A stretch of 64,000 nt of DNA from the NCBI GenBank assembly GCA_963814915.1, contig CAWFEI010000006.1, positions 1-64,000 of the forward strand, written 5' to 3'. Below, piece after piece: positions 53,669-62,120 of the stretch. The translations under genes were made by a program, and so were the position numbers. Source of the stretch: VRUE01 sp963814915. Its GTDB lineage: Bacteria > Actinomycetota > Thermoleophilia > Solirubrobacterales > 70-9. The notes beneath the pieces are model-generated. The model did not search any database, was not told the origin of the DNA, and saw nothing but the letters and a program-made list of their open reading frames with translations. Each line of letters opens with the position of its first letter. Position 1 is the stretch's first letter.

Positions 53669-54460
53669 CTATCGCCAAGTGACGATGCGGCGCTCTGCGA
53701 GCGCCAAAAGCCCGTAGAGGCCGATCGCGATCGCGGAGAGGATGAAGGCGGCGGCGAACACCCGCGCGGTCTCCAGCTGGGCGTTGTCCTGGAGGATCAG
53801 ATGGCCGAGCCCCGAGTCCGAGCCGACCCACTCGCCGAAGACGGCGGCGATCGGGGCGAAGGTGACGCCGATCTTGGCCCCGCTGAAGGTGAAGGGAAGC
53901 GCTGTCGGCGCCTCCAGCCGCCAGAGCAGCTGCCGGCGCGAGGCGTCGAGCGAGCGCATCATTTTGGTCGCCTCGGGGTCGACCGCGCGCAACCCGTCGG
54001 TCGTGGCGACCGCGATCGGGAAGAAGCAGACCAGCGCCACGACCGCGAGCTTGGGCCCGATCCCGTAGCCGAGCCAGACGACCAGGATCGGCGCGAAGAC
54101 GATGATCGGGATCGCCTGCGAGCCGACGATCAGCGGGTAGAAGCCGAGCCGCAGGGTCTCGAACGGGCGCAGCAGGAAGCCGAAGGCGAGCCCGAGGGCG
54201 AGGCCGCAGAGGAAGCCGAGCACGATCTCCTGCATGGTCACCCAGGCGTTTTCGGCCAGCAGCGCGCGGTCGTCCCACAGCGTGGAGGCGATTTCGGCGG
54301 GGGAGGGGACGAGGAAGGGTTCGAGCCCGAGCAGGTCGGCCAGCGCCCCGGTCGACGCGGCGAGCTGCCAGGCGCCGATCAGGGCCGCGAGCAGCAGCGC
54401 CGGCAGAAGCCACTGGGCGCCTTTCCTGTCGGTTGGCCCGGAAGCTCGCGAGGCGCTCAT
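53669..54460 (-). CDS. thiX: ABC transporter permease (ThiX-like)
   Basis: A 263-residue inner-membrane permease with six helices and the BPD coupling motif around DGLRAVDPEATKMMRSLDAS (the EAA-loop region). It is between the ATPase gene, which it overlaps by ATGA, and the binding-protein gene, 9 bp downstream. Confidence 0.85.
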   Translation of the reverse strand: MSASRASGPTDRKGAQWLLPALLLAALIGAWQLAASTGALADLLGLEPFLVPSPAEIASTLWDDRALLAENAWVTMQEIVLGFLCGLALGLAFGFLLRPFETLRLGFYPLIVGSQAIPIIVFAPILVVWLGYGIGPKLAVVALVCFFPIAVATTDGLRAVDPEATKMMRSLDASRRQLLWRLEAPTALPFTFSGAKIGVTFAPIAAVFGEWVGSDSGLGHLILQDNAQLETARVFAAAFILSAIAIGLYGLLALAERRIVTWR

Positions 54461-55209
54461 CGCGACCCTTCGTGCAGGGCGGCCATCGCCCGCTCGCGGG
54501 CGGCGACGAACCCTGGCGAGGTGACGGTGGCGTCGCGGTCCGCGGCGCGCGGGGTGGGGGCGCTCAGCTCAGCGACAACGCGCGCCGGGCGGGCCGAAAG
54601 GACAACGACCCGGTCGGAGAGGTAGAGCGCCTCCTCGACGTCGTGGCTGACGAGGACGACGGTGCGCGGGTCGGCGCGCAGGGCGGCGGCCAGCCAGCCC
54701 TGCATCTCGGCGCGGGTGATCGCGTCAAGCGACGCGAACGGCTCGTCGAGCGCCAGCACCGGCTTGCCGGCGACAAGAGTGCGCAGGAACGCGACCCGCT
54801 GGCGCATCCCGCCGGAGAGCTCGGCGGGCCGGGCGCGCTCGAAGCCGGCCAGGCCAAAGCGATCGAAGAGGCGACCGGCCTGCGCGCGTGCCTCGTCACG
54901 GCGGGCGCCGCGGTTGCGCAACGCCAGCGCGGCGTTGTCGATCGCCGCCAGCCAGGGCAGCAGCATGTCGCGCTGGGGCATGAAGGCGCAGTGGGCGAGG
55001 CGTCCGGCGGCGCCGGTTTCCCCGGCGACCTCGATCTCGCCGCTCCCCGGTTGCTGCAGGCCGGCGATCAGCTCGAGCAGGGTTGACTTGCCGCAGCCCG
55101 AAGGCCCCACCAAGCCGAGCACCCCGTGGGCGGGCAGGTCGAGGTCGAGGCGGTCGATCGCCTCGAGTGCGCCGTAGGCATGGGAAATCATGCGGATCGA
55201 GACCACCAT
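54457..55209 (-). CDS. thiZ: ABC transporter ATPase (ThiZ-like)
   Basis: A 250-residue ATPase of the nitrate/sulfonate/pyrimidine importer group. Walker A GPSGCGKST, Q-loop CAFMPQRDMLLPW, signature LSGGMRQRVAFLRTL, Walker B VLALDEPFASLDA and switch VLVSHDVEEALYLSDRV are intact. The ATG at 55209 is favoured; a TTG 14 codons upstream is open. The 84-bp gap to the divergent TauE gene does not contain a recognisable TPP riboswitch. Confidence 0.88.
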   Translation of the reverse strand: MVVSIRMISHAYGALEAIDRLDLDLPAHGVLGLVGPSGCGKSTLLELIAGLQQPGSGEIEVAGETGAAGRLAHCAFMPQRDMLLPWLAAIDNAALALRNRGARRDEARAQAGRLFDRFGLAGFERARPAELSGGMRQRVAFLRTLVAGKPVLALDEPFASLDAITRAEMQGWLAAALRADPRTVVLVSHDVEEALYLSDRVVVLSARPARVVAELSAPTPRAADRDATVTSPGFVAARERAMAALHEGSR

Positions 55210-55293
55210 TGGTATCCTGGCGCACTCCGCGCTTCTGACTAAGAAGGTCAAGAAAGTCGATAACCAGCCCCGCCGCGCGGACCCCGACTGACC

Positions 55294-56229
55294 ATGGACC
55301 CAGCGATCATCATCTTCGGACTCGGTATCGGCATCCTCGTCGGGATGACCGGGATGGGCGGCGGCTCGCTGATGACGCCGCTGCTGATCCTGATCTTCGG
55401 CATCCAGCCGACGACCGCGATCGGCACCGACATCTTCTATTCAGCGGTGACCAAGACCGTCGGCGGCTGGCGCCACCTGCGGATGAAGACGGTCAACATG
55501 GACCTGGTCAAATGGCTGGCGCTGGGCAGCGTGCCGGCCGCGGTCGCGGGGGTGGCGCTGGTCTCCGTGCTGGAGCAGCACATCAATCCCGACCGGCTCG
55601 ACTCGATCGTCTACGCGGTCCTCGGCGGCACCCTGCTGATGGTCGGGATCATCACCCTGGCGCGGGCGCTGATCCTGCGCAGCCTGGTCAGCGAGCGCGA
55701 CCGCTTCGAGGTCGAGCGGCGGCACAAAGTCGCCGCCGTGGTCATCGGCGCCACCACGGGCTTCGTGATCGGCATCACCTCGGCGGGCTCGGGCACCGTG
55801 ATCGCGATCTTGCTGATCGCGGTCTACCGCCTGGCGCCGAAGAAAGTCGTCGGCACCGACGTCTTCCACGCCGCGGTGCTGCTCTGGGCGGCGGGCATCG
55901 CCCACTGGATCGGCGGCAACGTCGACTTCGTCCTCGCCGGCAACATCCTGATCGGCTCGATCCCGGGCGTCGTGATCGGCGCGGCGCTCTCCGACAAGGC
56001 CCCGCAGGGCTTCCTGCGCACTGCGCTCGGCGTCGTCCTGATCGGCTCGGGCATCGTCACGATCCAGAAGGGCGACCCGGTCGTCTGGCCGATCGCGGCC
56101 GCCCTCGCGGCGATCGGCCTCGGCGCGGTCCTCGCAGCGCCGCACTGGCTCAACCGCCGCCGCGAACGCCAGGAGGAGCGCCGGCGGCGCGACCGCGGAC
56201 GCTCCCTGGCCCCGGAATCCGGCGGATAG
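55294..56229 (+). CDS. TauE/SafE-family sulfite/organosulfonate exporter
   Basis: A 311-residue membrane protein of eight or so helices in two repeats. GMTGMGGGSLMTPLLILIFG opens repeat one and GITSAGSGTVIAILLIAVY opens repeat two, each followed by a GTD motif (AIGTDIFYSA; VVGTDVFHAA). Such proteins export sulfite, sulfoacetate or related anions. A basic tail (RRRERQEERRRRDRGR) is cytoplasmic. The next gene is an Rrf2-type regulator. Confidence 0.88.
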   Translation: MDPAIIIFGLGIGILVGMTGMGGGSLMTPLLILIFGIQPTTAIGTDIFYSAVTKTVGGWRHLRMKTVNMDLVKWLALGSVPAAVAGVALVSVLEQHINPDRLDSIVYAVLGGTLLMVGIITLARALILRSLVSERDRFEVERRHKVAAVVIGATTGFVIGITSAGSGTVIAILLIAVYRLAPKKVVGTDVFHAAVLLWAAGIAHWIGGNVDFVLAGNILIGSIPGVVIGAALSDKAPQGFLRTALGVVLIGSGIVTIQKGDPVVWPIAAALAAIGLGAVLAAPHWLNRRRERQEERRRRDRGRSLAPESGG

Positions 56230-56232
56230 GTT
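56227..56232 (+). promoter_or_regulatory. -10 element of the Rrf2-type regulator gene
   Basis: TAGGTT overlaps the TauE stop codon and ends 6 nt before the ATG at 56239. Confidence 0.45.
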
Positions 56233-56238
56233 CGGGCG

Positions 56239-56694
56239 ATGCGCGTCTCCGCAAAGGCCGATTACGCCGTCCGCGCCGCGGCCGAGCTGGCGGCGTCCAC
56301 CGACGGCCCGGTCAAGGGCGAGCGGCTGGCCGAGGCGCAGGACATCCCCCTGCAGTTCCTCGAGCACATCCTGCTCGAGCTGAAGCACCACGGCATCGTC
56401 CGCGCCCGTCGCGGCGCCAAGGGCGGCTACTGGCTGGCCAAGCCGGCCGACGCGGTGACCGTCGCCGACATCGTCCGCGCGGTAGAGGGCCCGATCGCCC
56501 ACGTCCAGTCGGCCCCGCCGGAGTCGATCGAGTACCGCGGCCACGCCGAGCACCTGCAGGAGGTCTGGATCGCGGTCCGCGCCAACCTCCGCGCCGTGCT
56601 CGAGCACGTCACCCTCGCCGACCTCGTCAGCGGCGACCTGCCGCCCCTCGTCGCCGAGCTCTCCGGCTCGCCCGACGCCTGGGCCCCGCGCTAG
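56239..56694 (+). CDS. Rrf2-family regulator without cysteine ligands
   Basis: A 151-residue winged-helix regulator. MRVSAKADYAVRAAAELA, then GERLAEAQDIPLQFLEHILLEL (recognition helix) and VRARRGAKGGYWLAKPADAVTVADIVRAVEG are the Rrf2 blocks. It contains no Cys at all, so it cannot carry the Fe-S cluster of IscR or NsrR and is closer in type to the cysteine-metabolism regulator CymR. The upstream sulfur-anion exporter makes sulfur control plausible. Confidence 0.88.
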   Translation: MRVSAKADYAVRAAAELAASTDGPVKGERLAEAQDIPLQFLEHILLELKHHGIVRARRGAKGGYWLAKPADAVTVADIVRAVEGPIAHVQSAPPESIEYRGHAEHLQEVWIAVRANLRAVLEHVTLADLVSGDLPPLVAELSGSPDAWAPR

Positions 56695-56701
56695 CTCCGG
56701 C

Positions 56702-57343
56702 TCAGGGCTTCAGCCGGAACGGCGGGTACTCGTCGGTGACCAGGGTGATGGCGTAGCCGGTCACGCGGTTGTGCCAGCGGCCCACGCCTTCGACGAAGGT
56801 GAAGATGCCGCGCGGATAGCGGCCGGTGAAGAGGATCGCGAACCAGGCCCCGATCAGGGCGAAAAAGGCCCCGATGCCGAGGAAGAAGAGCACGACGTAG
56901 TGGGGGATGGCGAGCAGCCACTTGACCAGCGGCATCCCGCGCTGCAGCCGCTGGGTCTCCGGCAGCGGGTACTCGAGGTGGACGGCCTGCTGCTCGTCGG
57001 TCGACGGGTATTCGTCGTCCATCAGCGCGAGGTAGATGCCGATCCGGTTGAGGAAGCGCATCAGTTCGAGGTTCCAGTCGAACCACCAGCGGGGGAATTT
57101 CTTGCGGAAGAGCAGCATCAGCACCAGCGGCGCGAAAACGAGGCTGCCCATCGCGACCCCCGCTTCGGCGCCGTAGGTCGTCAGCTCGGAGCCCGGCAGC
57201 AGTCCGGCGACGATCACGATCGGGATCAACGTGAAGATGCGGAAAAACGTTGTCAATCGGTTCAGCTGCCGCTCCGGGTAGTCGACCGAGAACGTGATCG
57301 GGTAGGACGGCGGGGTCTGCGCTGGGTAGGACGTGGACTCCAT
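56702..57343 (-). CDS. DUF4389-like membrane protein
   Basis: A 213-residue protein with four transmembrane helices in two pairs: FFRIFTLIPIVIVAGLLPG and MGSLVFAPLVLMLLF, then VKWLLAIPHYVVLFFLGIGAFFALIGAWFAILFTGRYPRGIF. The RYPRG and YAITLVTDEYPPFRL motifs are typical of DUF4389. The function is unknown. A GAGGGGAG Shine-Dalgarno precedes the ATG. Confidence 0.82.
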   Translation of the reverse strand: MESTSYPAQTPPSYPITFSVDYPERQLNRLTTFFRIFTLIPIVIVAGLLPGSELTTYGAEAGVAMGSLVFAPLVLMLLFRKKFPRWWFDWNLELMRFLNRIGIYLALMDDEYPSTDEQQAVHLEYPLPETQRLQRGMPLVKWLLAIPHYVVLFFLGIGAFFALIGAWFAILFTGRYPRGIFTFVEGVGRWHNRVTGYAITLVTDEYPPFRLKP

Positions 57344-57404
57344 CTGAATCTCCCCTCTGGACCTCTGGACGAGTTGGGGAGATGATCGCCTATGGATCGG
57401 CGGA

Positions 57405-58823
57405 TCAATCGGCGGCGGGCACGCCTCCCGCCACGACGTTCACGAAGTTCTCCAGGTGGCGGGTCGTCCAGCACTCGAAGGCGCCGTCGCAGTAGCGCTC
57501 GTAGGCGGCCATCACCGAGTCGCCGTAGTTCCAGTAGAGCTTCGGCTCGGGGTTGAGCCAGAACAGCCGCCCGGCCCGCTCGGCGACCTGGGCGAAGACC
57601 TCGGCGTGGGGCTCGCGGCCGTTGGTGCGGGCGTCGCCGAGCACGATCACGGTCGAGCGCGGGTCGAGCTCGTCGGAGATCTCGGTGAGGAACTCGAGCC
57701 AGACGCGGCCATAGTCGGTGTAGCCGGAGACGTCGGCGACACCGCCCTCGCTGGAGACGCGCCTGGCGATCTCGCGAAAGTCGCGCTCGTGCTCGAAGAT
57801 CTCGGTCACCTCGGAGATCCGCTCGATGAAGACGAAGCTGCGCAGCTTGCGGAACGAGTCATGGAGCGCGTGCAGGACGGAGAGGAAGAAGACGCTGGCC
57901 GAGGTGACGCTGGTCGAGACGTCGCAGAGGACGTAGATCTCCGGCCGCCGCGGCCGCTTTGGCCGGTAGCGCAGGTGCATCGGCACGCCGCCGGTCTCCA
58001 GCGAGGCGCGCAGGGTGCGCCGCACGTCGACCGACTGCGCCTTGCGCCGCCCGCGCTGCTCGTGGCCGAGCGTCGCCAGGCGGCGCTTCATCTGCGAGAC
58101 GGCGCGGTGGACGGCCGCCAGGTCCTGAGTGGGGCTGGTCGGCAGCGCCCGGTCGAGCTCGGCCAGCGGCCGCGAGGGGGGCAGGGTCTCGGTGCGCTCG
58201 ATCAGGTCGCGTTCGAGCTCGCGGCGCAGGTGCCGCTCGAAGCGGTTGAGCTGGTCGCGGTCGATCGGCGGGCGCTCCGCGGCGCCGTCGGTCGCCTGCC
58301 CCTGCGGCTGTGTCCCGGCGGAGAGCTCCAGCGTGCGGCGGATGCGCTGCACGTCGACCCCGACAACGCCCGAGCCCTCGCCCTGGCGGCCGAAGGCGGC
58401 GATCGCAAGCCGCGCCAGGTCGCGCATCGCGTCGTCGTCGCCGTCGAGGATCGCCTGGCGGATCTGCTCGCGCAGCTCATCGATGTCGAGCCGCTCGCCG
58501 CCCTCGTGGCGCTGCTCGCCTTCGCCGACCTCGCGCTCGATCGCCTCCGCCTCGGCGGAGCGGAAGAACCAGCGCTCGAAGAGCAGCTCGAAGAGGCGGC
58601 GATCCTCCTGCGACTTGGCGATCGTCGTCGCCAGCGCCTCGCGGAAGTCGTCCTGGGACTCCCAGGGCACCTGCTCGAGCGCCGCGAAGGCGTCGAGGAT
58701 CTCCGAGGTGCCGACCGCGACGCCCTCGCTGCGCAGCTCCTCGCAGAAGCCGAGCAGCTTCGCCGCCAGCCCCGGGGGGCCGGCTCGCTCGCGGCTCTGG
58801 GGGCCGTACGGACTACGCGGCAA
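57405..58823 (-). CDS. VWA-domain protein, CoxE family
   Basis: A 472-residue soluble protein. The N-terminal 270 residues are charged and helical. The C-terminal VWA domain has the MIDAS start YVLCDVSTSVTSAS, then VSGYTDYGRVWLEFL and VIVLGDARTNG. CoxE-type proteins work with MoxR ATPases in assembling metalloenzymes or complexes. The TTG start overlaps the moxR stop by 11 bp, so the two are coupled. Confidence 0.88.
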   Translation of the reverse strand: MPRSPYGPQSRERAGPPGLAAKLLGFCEELRSEGVAVGTSEILDAFAALEQVPWESQDDFREALATTIAKSQEDRRLFELLFERWFFRSAEAEAIEREVGEGEQRHEGGERLDIDELREQIRQAILDGDDDAMRDLARLAIAAFGRQGEGSGVVGVDVQRIRRTLELSAGTQPQGQATDGAAERPPIDRDQLNRFERHLRRELERDLIERTETLPPSRPLAELDRALPTSPTQDLAAVHRAVSQMKRRLATLGHEQRGRRKAQSVDVRRTLRASLETGGVPMHLRYRPKRPRRPEIYVLCDVSTSVTSASVFFLSVLHALHDSFRKLRSFVFIERISEVTEIFEHERDFREIARRVSSEGGVADVSGYTDYGRVWLEFLTEISDELDPRSTVIVLGDARTNGREPHAEVFAQVAERAGRLFWLNPEPKLYWNYGDSVMAAYERYCDGAFECWTTRHLENFVNVVAGGVPAAD

Positions 58824-59751
58824 GCTTCATCCCCACCCGCTCGGCGACCAGGTCGATGTCGGTGCGGTGCTTGACGATGATCGACATCGACTGCTCGAAG
58901 GTCTCGCGATCGATGTCCTCGGCGCCCATCAGCAGCAGCGTCCGCGCCCAGTCGATCGTCTCGGCGATCGAGGGCGGCTTCTTGAGGTCGAGGTCGCGGA
59001 CCATCCGCACCACCTCGACCAACCGCCGGGCCAGCGCCTCGGACAGCTCGGGGGTGTGGAGGCGGACGATCTCCATCTCGCGCTCCAGCTCCGGATAGTC
59101 GAGCCAGAGGTAGAGGCAGCGGCGCTTGAGGGCCTCGGTCAGCTCGCGCGAGTTGTTCGAGGTGAGCACGACGATCGGCATCGAGCTGGCCGAGACCTGG
59201 CCCAGCTCGGGGATCGTTATCTGGAAGTCGGAGAGCAGCTCCAGCAGCATCGCCTCGAACTCCTGATCGGTCTTGTCGATCTCGTCGATCAGGAGGACGA
59301 CGGGCTCGGGGCTGGCGATCGCCTGCATCAACGGCCGCGCGAGCAGGAACTCGTCGCTGAAGATGTCAGATAAGACGCTGCCTCCTCCGCTCCCATGAGG
59401 ACCCGAAGAATCAGATATGGACGGGTCCTCATTCCCGCGTCCGGGGGCGGCTTCGTCTTTGGCGGCCTGGATCCAGAGAAGTTGTTTGCGGTAGTTCCAC
59501 TCGTAGAGCGCCTTGGCCTCGTCGAGGCCCTCGTAGCACTGCAGGCGGATCAGCTCACGGCCGCTGGCGCGCGAGAGCGCCTTGGCCAGCTCGGTCTTGC
59601 CGACCCCGGCCGGGCCCTCGACGAGAATCGGCTTGCCGAGCCGCTGGGCGAGAAAGGAGACCAGCGCCGCGGGCTCGTCGGCGAGGTAGCCGGCGGCGGC
59701 CAGCGCCTGCTTGGTCTCGGCTACGGACTCCGGCGAATGCGTCTCGTCCAT
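58813..59751 (-). CDS. MoxR-family AAA+ ATPase with an in-frame insertion
   Basis: A 312-residue chaperone-like ATPase. Walker A GPAGVGKT at residues 46-53, Walker B VVLLIDEIDKTD, sensor-1 VVLTSNNSREL and the C-terminal helical lid are present. Residues about 101-126 (PGRGNEDPSISDSSGPHG and a Gly/Ser run) interrupt the otherwise conserved stretch from IQAAKDE to LSDIFSDEFLLARPL and are encoded by DNA containing a large inverted repeat. The ATG at 59751 is chosen because TATCAT lies exactly 6 nt upstream. It partners the downstream CoxE-type VWA protein. Confidence 0.9.
   Translation of the reverse strand: MDETHSPESVAETKQALAAAGYLADEPAALVSFLAQRLGKPILVEGPAGVGKTELAKALSRASGRELIRLQCYEGLDEAKALYEWNYRKQLLWIQAAKDEAAPGRGNEDPSISDSSGPHGSGGGSVLSDIFSDEFLLARPLMQAIASPEPVVLLIDEIDKTDQEFEAMLLELLSDFQITIPELGQVSASSMPIVVLTSNNSRELTEALKRRCLYLWLDYPELEREMEIVRLHTPELSEALARRLVEVVRMVRDLDLKKPPSIAETIDWARTLLLMGAEDIDRETFEQSMSIIVKHRTDIDLVAERVGMKLAA
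59395..59432. repeat. inverted repeat inside the moxR insertion
   Basis: ATGAGGACCC at 59395-59404 is the exact reverse complement of GGGTCCTCAT at 59423-59432; one more G-C pair extends the stem to 11 bp. The 16-nt loop is markedly A+T-rich for this genome. It lies wholly within the extra 75 or so bases of the coding sequence, suggesting an inserted palindromic element that kept the frame. Confidence 0.7.
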
Positions 59752-59757
59752 CACGCG

Positions 59758-59765
59758 ATGATAAT
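59758..59765. promoter_or_regulatory. bidirectional promoter of moxR and the 73-aa membrane protein gene
   Basis: Minus TATCAT (59763 to 59758) is 6 nt before the moxR ATG at 59751. Plus GATAAT (59760-59765) is 8 nt before the GTG at 59774. The two -10 elements overlap by four bases, with 22 bp between start codons. Confidence 0.5.
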
Positions 59766-59773
59766 CCGCTGCG

Positions 59774-59995
59774 GTGCCCGACCTCGCCATCTCCCTCGCG
59801 ACGCTGCTCCCGCACAGCGCCGGCCCCTACATCGCCCTCGTGCTGATCGGCTTCGCCGTCGGCATCCTCGGCCACCTGAGCAGCTCGCGCTGGCTCGTCG
59901 CGGCGGGCATCGCGCTGATCTTCTGCGGCGCCTTCCTCTTCCCGCTGGCGCTCAACCTCACCGAGCCGACCCCGCCGCAGCTCAAGAACCGGTGA
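59774..59995 (+). CDS. small two-helix membrane protein
   Basis: A 73-residue protein with two transmembrane helices (YIALVLIGFAVGILGHL and LVAAGIALIFCGAFLFPLAL) and a short polar tail. No family is recognised. The GTG start is supported by GATAAT 8 nt upstream and by the divergent arrangement with moxR. Confidence 0.65.
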   Translation: MPDLAISLATLLPHSAGPYIALVLIGFAVGILGHLSSSRWLVAAGIALIFCGAFLFPLALNLTEPTPPQLKNR

Positions 59996-60068
59996 GGGAG
60001 ACCGTCTAGCCTTACGATCCGCTTCCGAATCACGCAGACCCCGCATCCGACCTTCAGGAGGCTTTGCC

Positions 60069-61096
60069 TTGAGCCGACTTCGCCTCTCTATCCGATCGCC
60101 GCCGCTGTCGCCCTGGTCGCGACCGCCATCGCCCTGGCCGCCTGCGGCGGAGGCAGCGACAAGAGCGGTGAGAGCGCCGGCGCCGTGCTCGACGAAGCGA
60201 CCCTGCAGGGGATCGAAAGCGCGAACGTCGACCTCTCGCTCAACCTGAAGGCGGCCGGCAAGGAAGGCGGCAACGTCGCCGTCAGCCTCTCCGGGCCCTT
60301 CCAGGGCGAAGGCAAGGGCAGCCTGCCGCAGCTCGCGATGACGGCGAAGGCGAAGGGCAACTACAACGGCAGCAAGATCGACTTCGACGGCGGCCTGACG
60401 CTGCTGCCCAACAGCGCCTACGTGAACTACGAAGGGGTCGAGTACGAAGTCGACCCGACCACGTTCAGCTTCGTCGAATCGACACTCAAACAGGCTCAGC
60501 GCGAAAGCGGCGCCGAAACGGGCTCGGCCGGCGTGGCGGCCTGCCAGGAAGAACTCGGCAAGCTCAAGGTCGCCGACTTCATCGAAGGCAGCGCCAACGA
60601 AGGCAGCGCCGATGTAGACGGCACGGCGACGACCAAGGTCAGCGGCGAACTCAACGTCTCGGGCGCGATCGACACGGTGCTCGAAGCGGTCGAAAGCCAG
60701 GCCTGCCGCTCGCAGCTCGCCGCCGCCGGCCCGCTCCCGACCCAGGGGGAACTCGCAAAGGCCAAGGACGAACTGGGCAGCGCGGTGAAGTCCGCCCACG
60801 TCGACATCTACGTCGGCGATGACGACATCGTCCGCCAGATCTCCGCCCAGGCAAAGATCGAACCGCGAAAGGGAGGCAGCGGGCCGAAGAGCGTCGATCT
60901 CGAAATCGACCTGAAGCTGACCGGCGTCAACGAGGAACAGCAGATCTCGGCGCCCGAAAACGCCAAGCCACTGAGCAAGCTGTTCGTCAAGCTCGGCATC
61001 AACCCGATCGAACTGCTCGGCCTGCTGCAGGGCGAAGAAGGCGGCGAAAGCCTGGGCGAACTGTTCGAAGGCCTGGGCGGGGCAGCCGGCCAGTAG
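60069..61096 (+). CDS. lipoprotein with an apparent frameshift in its signal peptide
   Basis: The body from about 60092 encodes an exported protein of roughly 330 residues: signal core AAAVALVATAIALAAC with lipobox, then a mostly beta, Gly/Ala/Lys/Glu-rich domain (VDLSLNLKAAGKEGG; FDGGLTLLPNSAYVNYEGVEYEVD). This resembles LppX/LprG-like or other lipid-binding lipoproteins only in general character. That frame has no start codon upstream. A TTG at 60069 with GGAGG ahead gives MSRLRLSI in another frame. Adding one C at the CC of 60092-60093 would join them into a textbook lipoprotein signal. After the lipobox region 28 of 30 Glu codons are GAA. Either an indel error or a disabled gene. Confidence 0.7.
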
Positions 61097-61103
61097 TGGC
61101 GCC

Positions 61104-62105
61104 TTGAGCGTCTTCCTGCTGGCGGTCAGCTTCGCCGTCATCCTTGCCGGCGCGCTGCTCTTCACCAACGCGGTGGAGTGGCTGGGCCACCGGCTGGAGG
61201 TGGGCGAAGGCGCGGTCGGCAGCGTGCTCGCCGCGGTCGGCACGGCGATGCCGGAGACGCTGGTCGCGATCGTCGCCCTGATCGGGGCCAAGCAGGGCGC
61301 CGACCAGGTGGCGATCGGGGCGATCGTCGGCGCGCCCTTCCTGCTCGGCACGCTGGCGATGGGCCTGGTCGGCCTCTTCGCCTACCTGTATCGCGACCGT
61401 CGCGAGCAGGGGCTGAAGCTGCGTGCGCACAAGCCGACCCTGGAGCGCGACCTGCTCTTCTTCCTCGGCTTCTTCGCGCTCTCGCTGGCGCTCGCCTGGG
61501 GCGCGCCGGCGGCGCTGCGGATCCCGGTCGGGATCCTCGCCCTGCTCGCCTACCCGTACTACATCCACCGCACCCTGAAGCGGGGCGGCGACGTGCAGGA
61601 GCACGGCACCCTCGACCCGTTGGTCTTCGAGCGTCGCGAGGAGCGCCGCATGAGCCCGAGCCTGGTGCTCTCGGCGATCCAGCTGCTCGTCGGCCTCGGG
61701 GCGATGGTCGGCGGCGCCCACCTCTTCGTCGAGGAGCTGCTCAACCTCGCCGACGACCTCGGCGTCGAGGCGGTCGTGCTCGCCCTGATCCTCGCGCCGC
61801 TCGCCACCGAGCTGCCGGAGAAGGTCAACAGCTTCTTCTGGGTGCGCGAGGGCAAGGACTCGCTGGCGCTCGGCAACATCACCGGCGCGATGGTCTTCCA
61901 GTCGACCATCCCGTTCGGGATCGGCCTGCTGTTCACCGATTGGGCGCTGAGCGCCAACGCGGCGCTCTCGGTCGTGCTGGGCCTGGCCGGCGGCTTCCTC
62001 GCCTACGAGGCGCTGCACCGCCGCGGCCGCTTCGGGCTGCCCGCGGTGCTCGGCTGGTTCGGGCTCTACATCGCCTTCATCGTGGTCGTCGTCTTCAGCG
62101 CCTGA
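61104..62105 (+). CDS. sodium/calcium exchanger (CaCA superfamily) protein
   Basis: A 333-residue cation antiporter with about ten helices. The two inverted alpha-repeats are visible as AVGTAMPETLVAIVALIGAK and ILAPLATELPEKVNSFFWVR, each with the Glu that binds the cation. A hydrophilic loop (residues 150-180) joins the halves. The TTG start lies 8 bp after the lipoprotein stop. The exact ion is not certain. Confidence 0.85.
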   Translation: MSVFLLAVSFAVILAGALLFTNAVEWLGHRLEVGEGAVGSVLAAVGTAMPETLVAIVALIGAKQGADQVAIGAIVGAPFLLGTLAMGLVGLFAYLYRDRREQGLKLRAHKPTLERDLLFFLGFFALSLALAWGAPAALRIPVGILALLAYPYYIHRTLKRGGDVQEHGTLDPLVFERREERRMSPSLVLSAIQLLVGLGAMVGGAHLFVEELLNLADDLGVEAVVLALILAPLATELPEKVNSFFWVREGKDSLALGNITGAMVFQSTIPFGIGLLFTDWALSANAALSVVLGLAGGFLAYEALHRRGRFGLPAVLGWFGLYIAFIVVVVFSA

Positions 62106-62120
62106 GCGGCTCGGCACCGA

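Noticed and set aside
55210..55293. Possible TPP riboswitch upstream of the ThiZ-like gene
   Set aside because: The conserved thi-box segments were not found on either strand, and the gap is short for a full riboswitch plus promoter.
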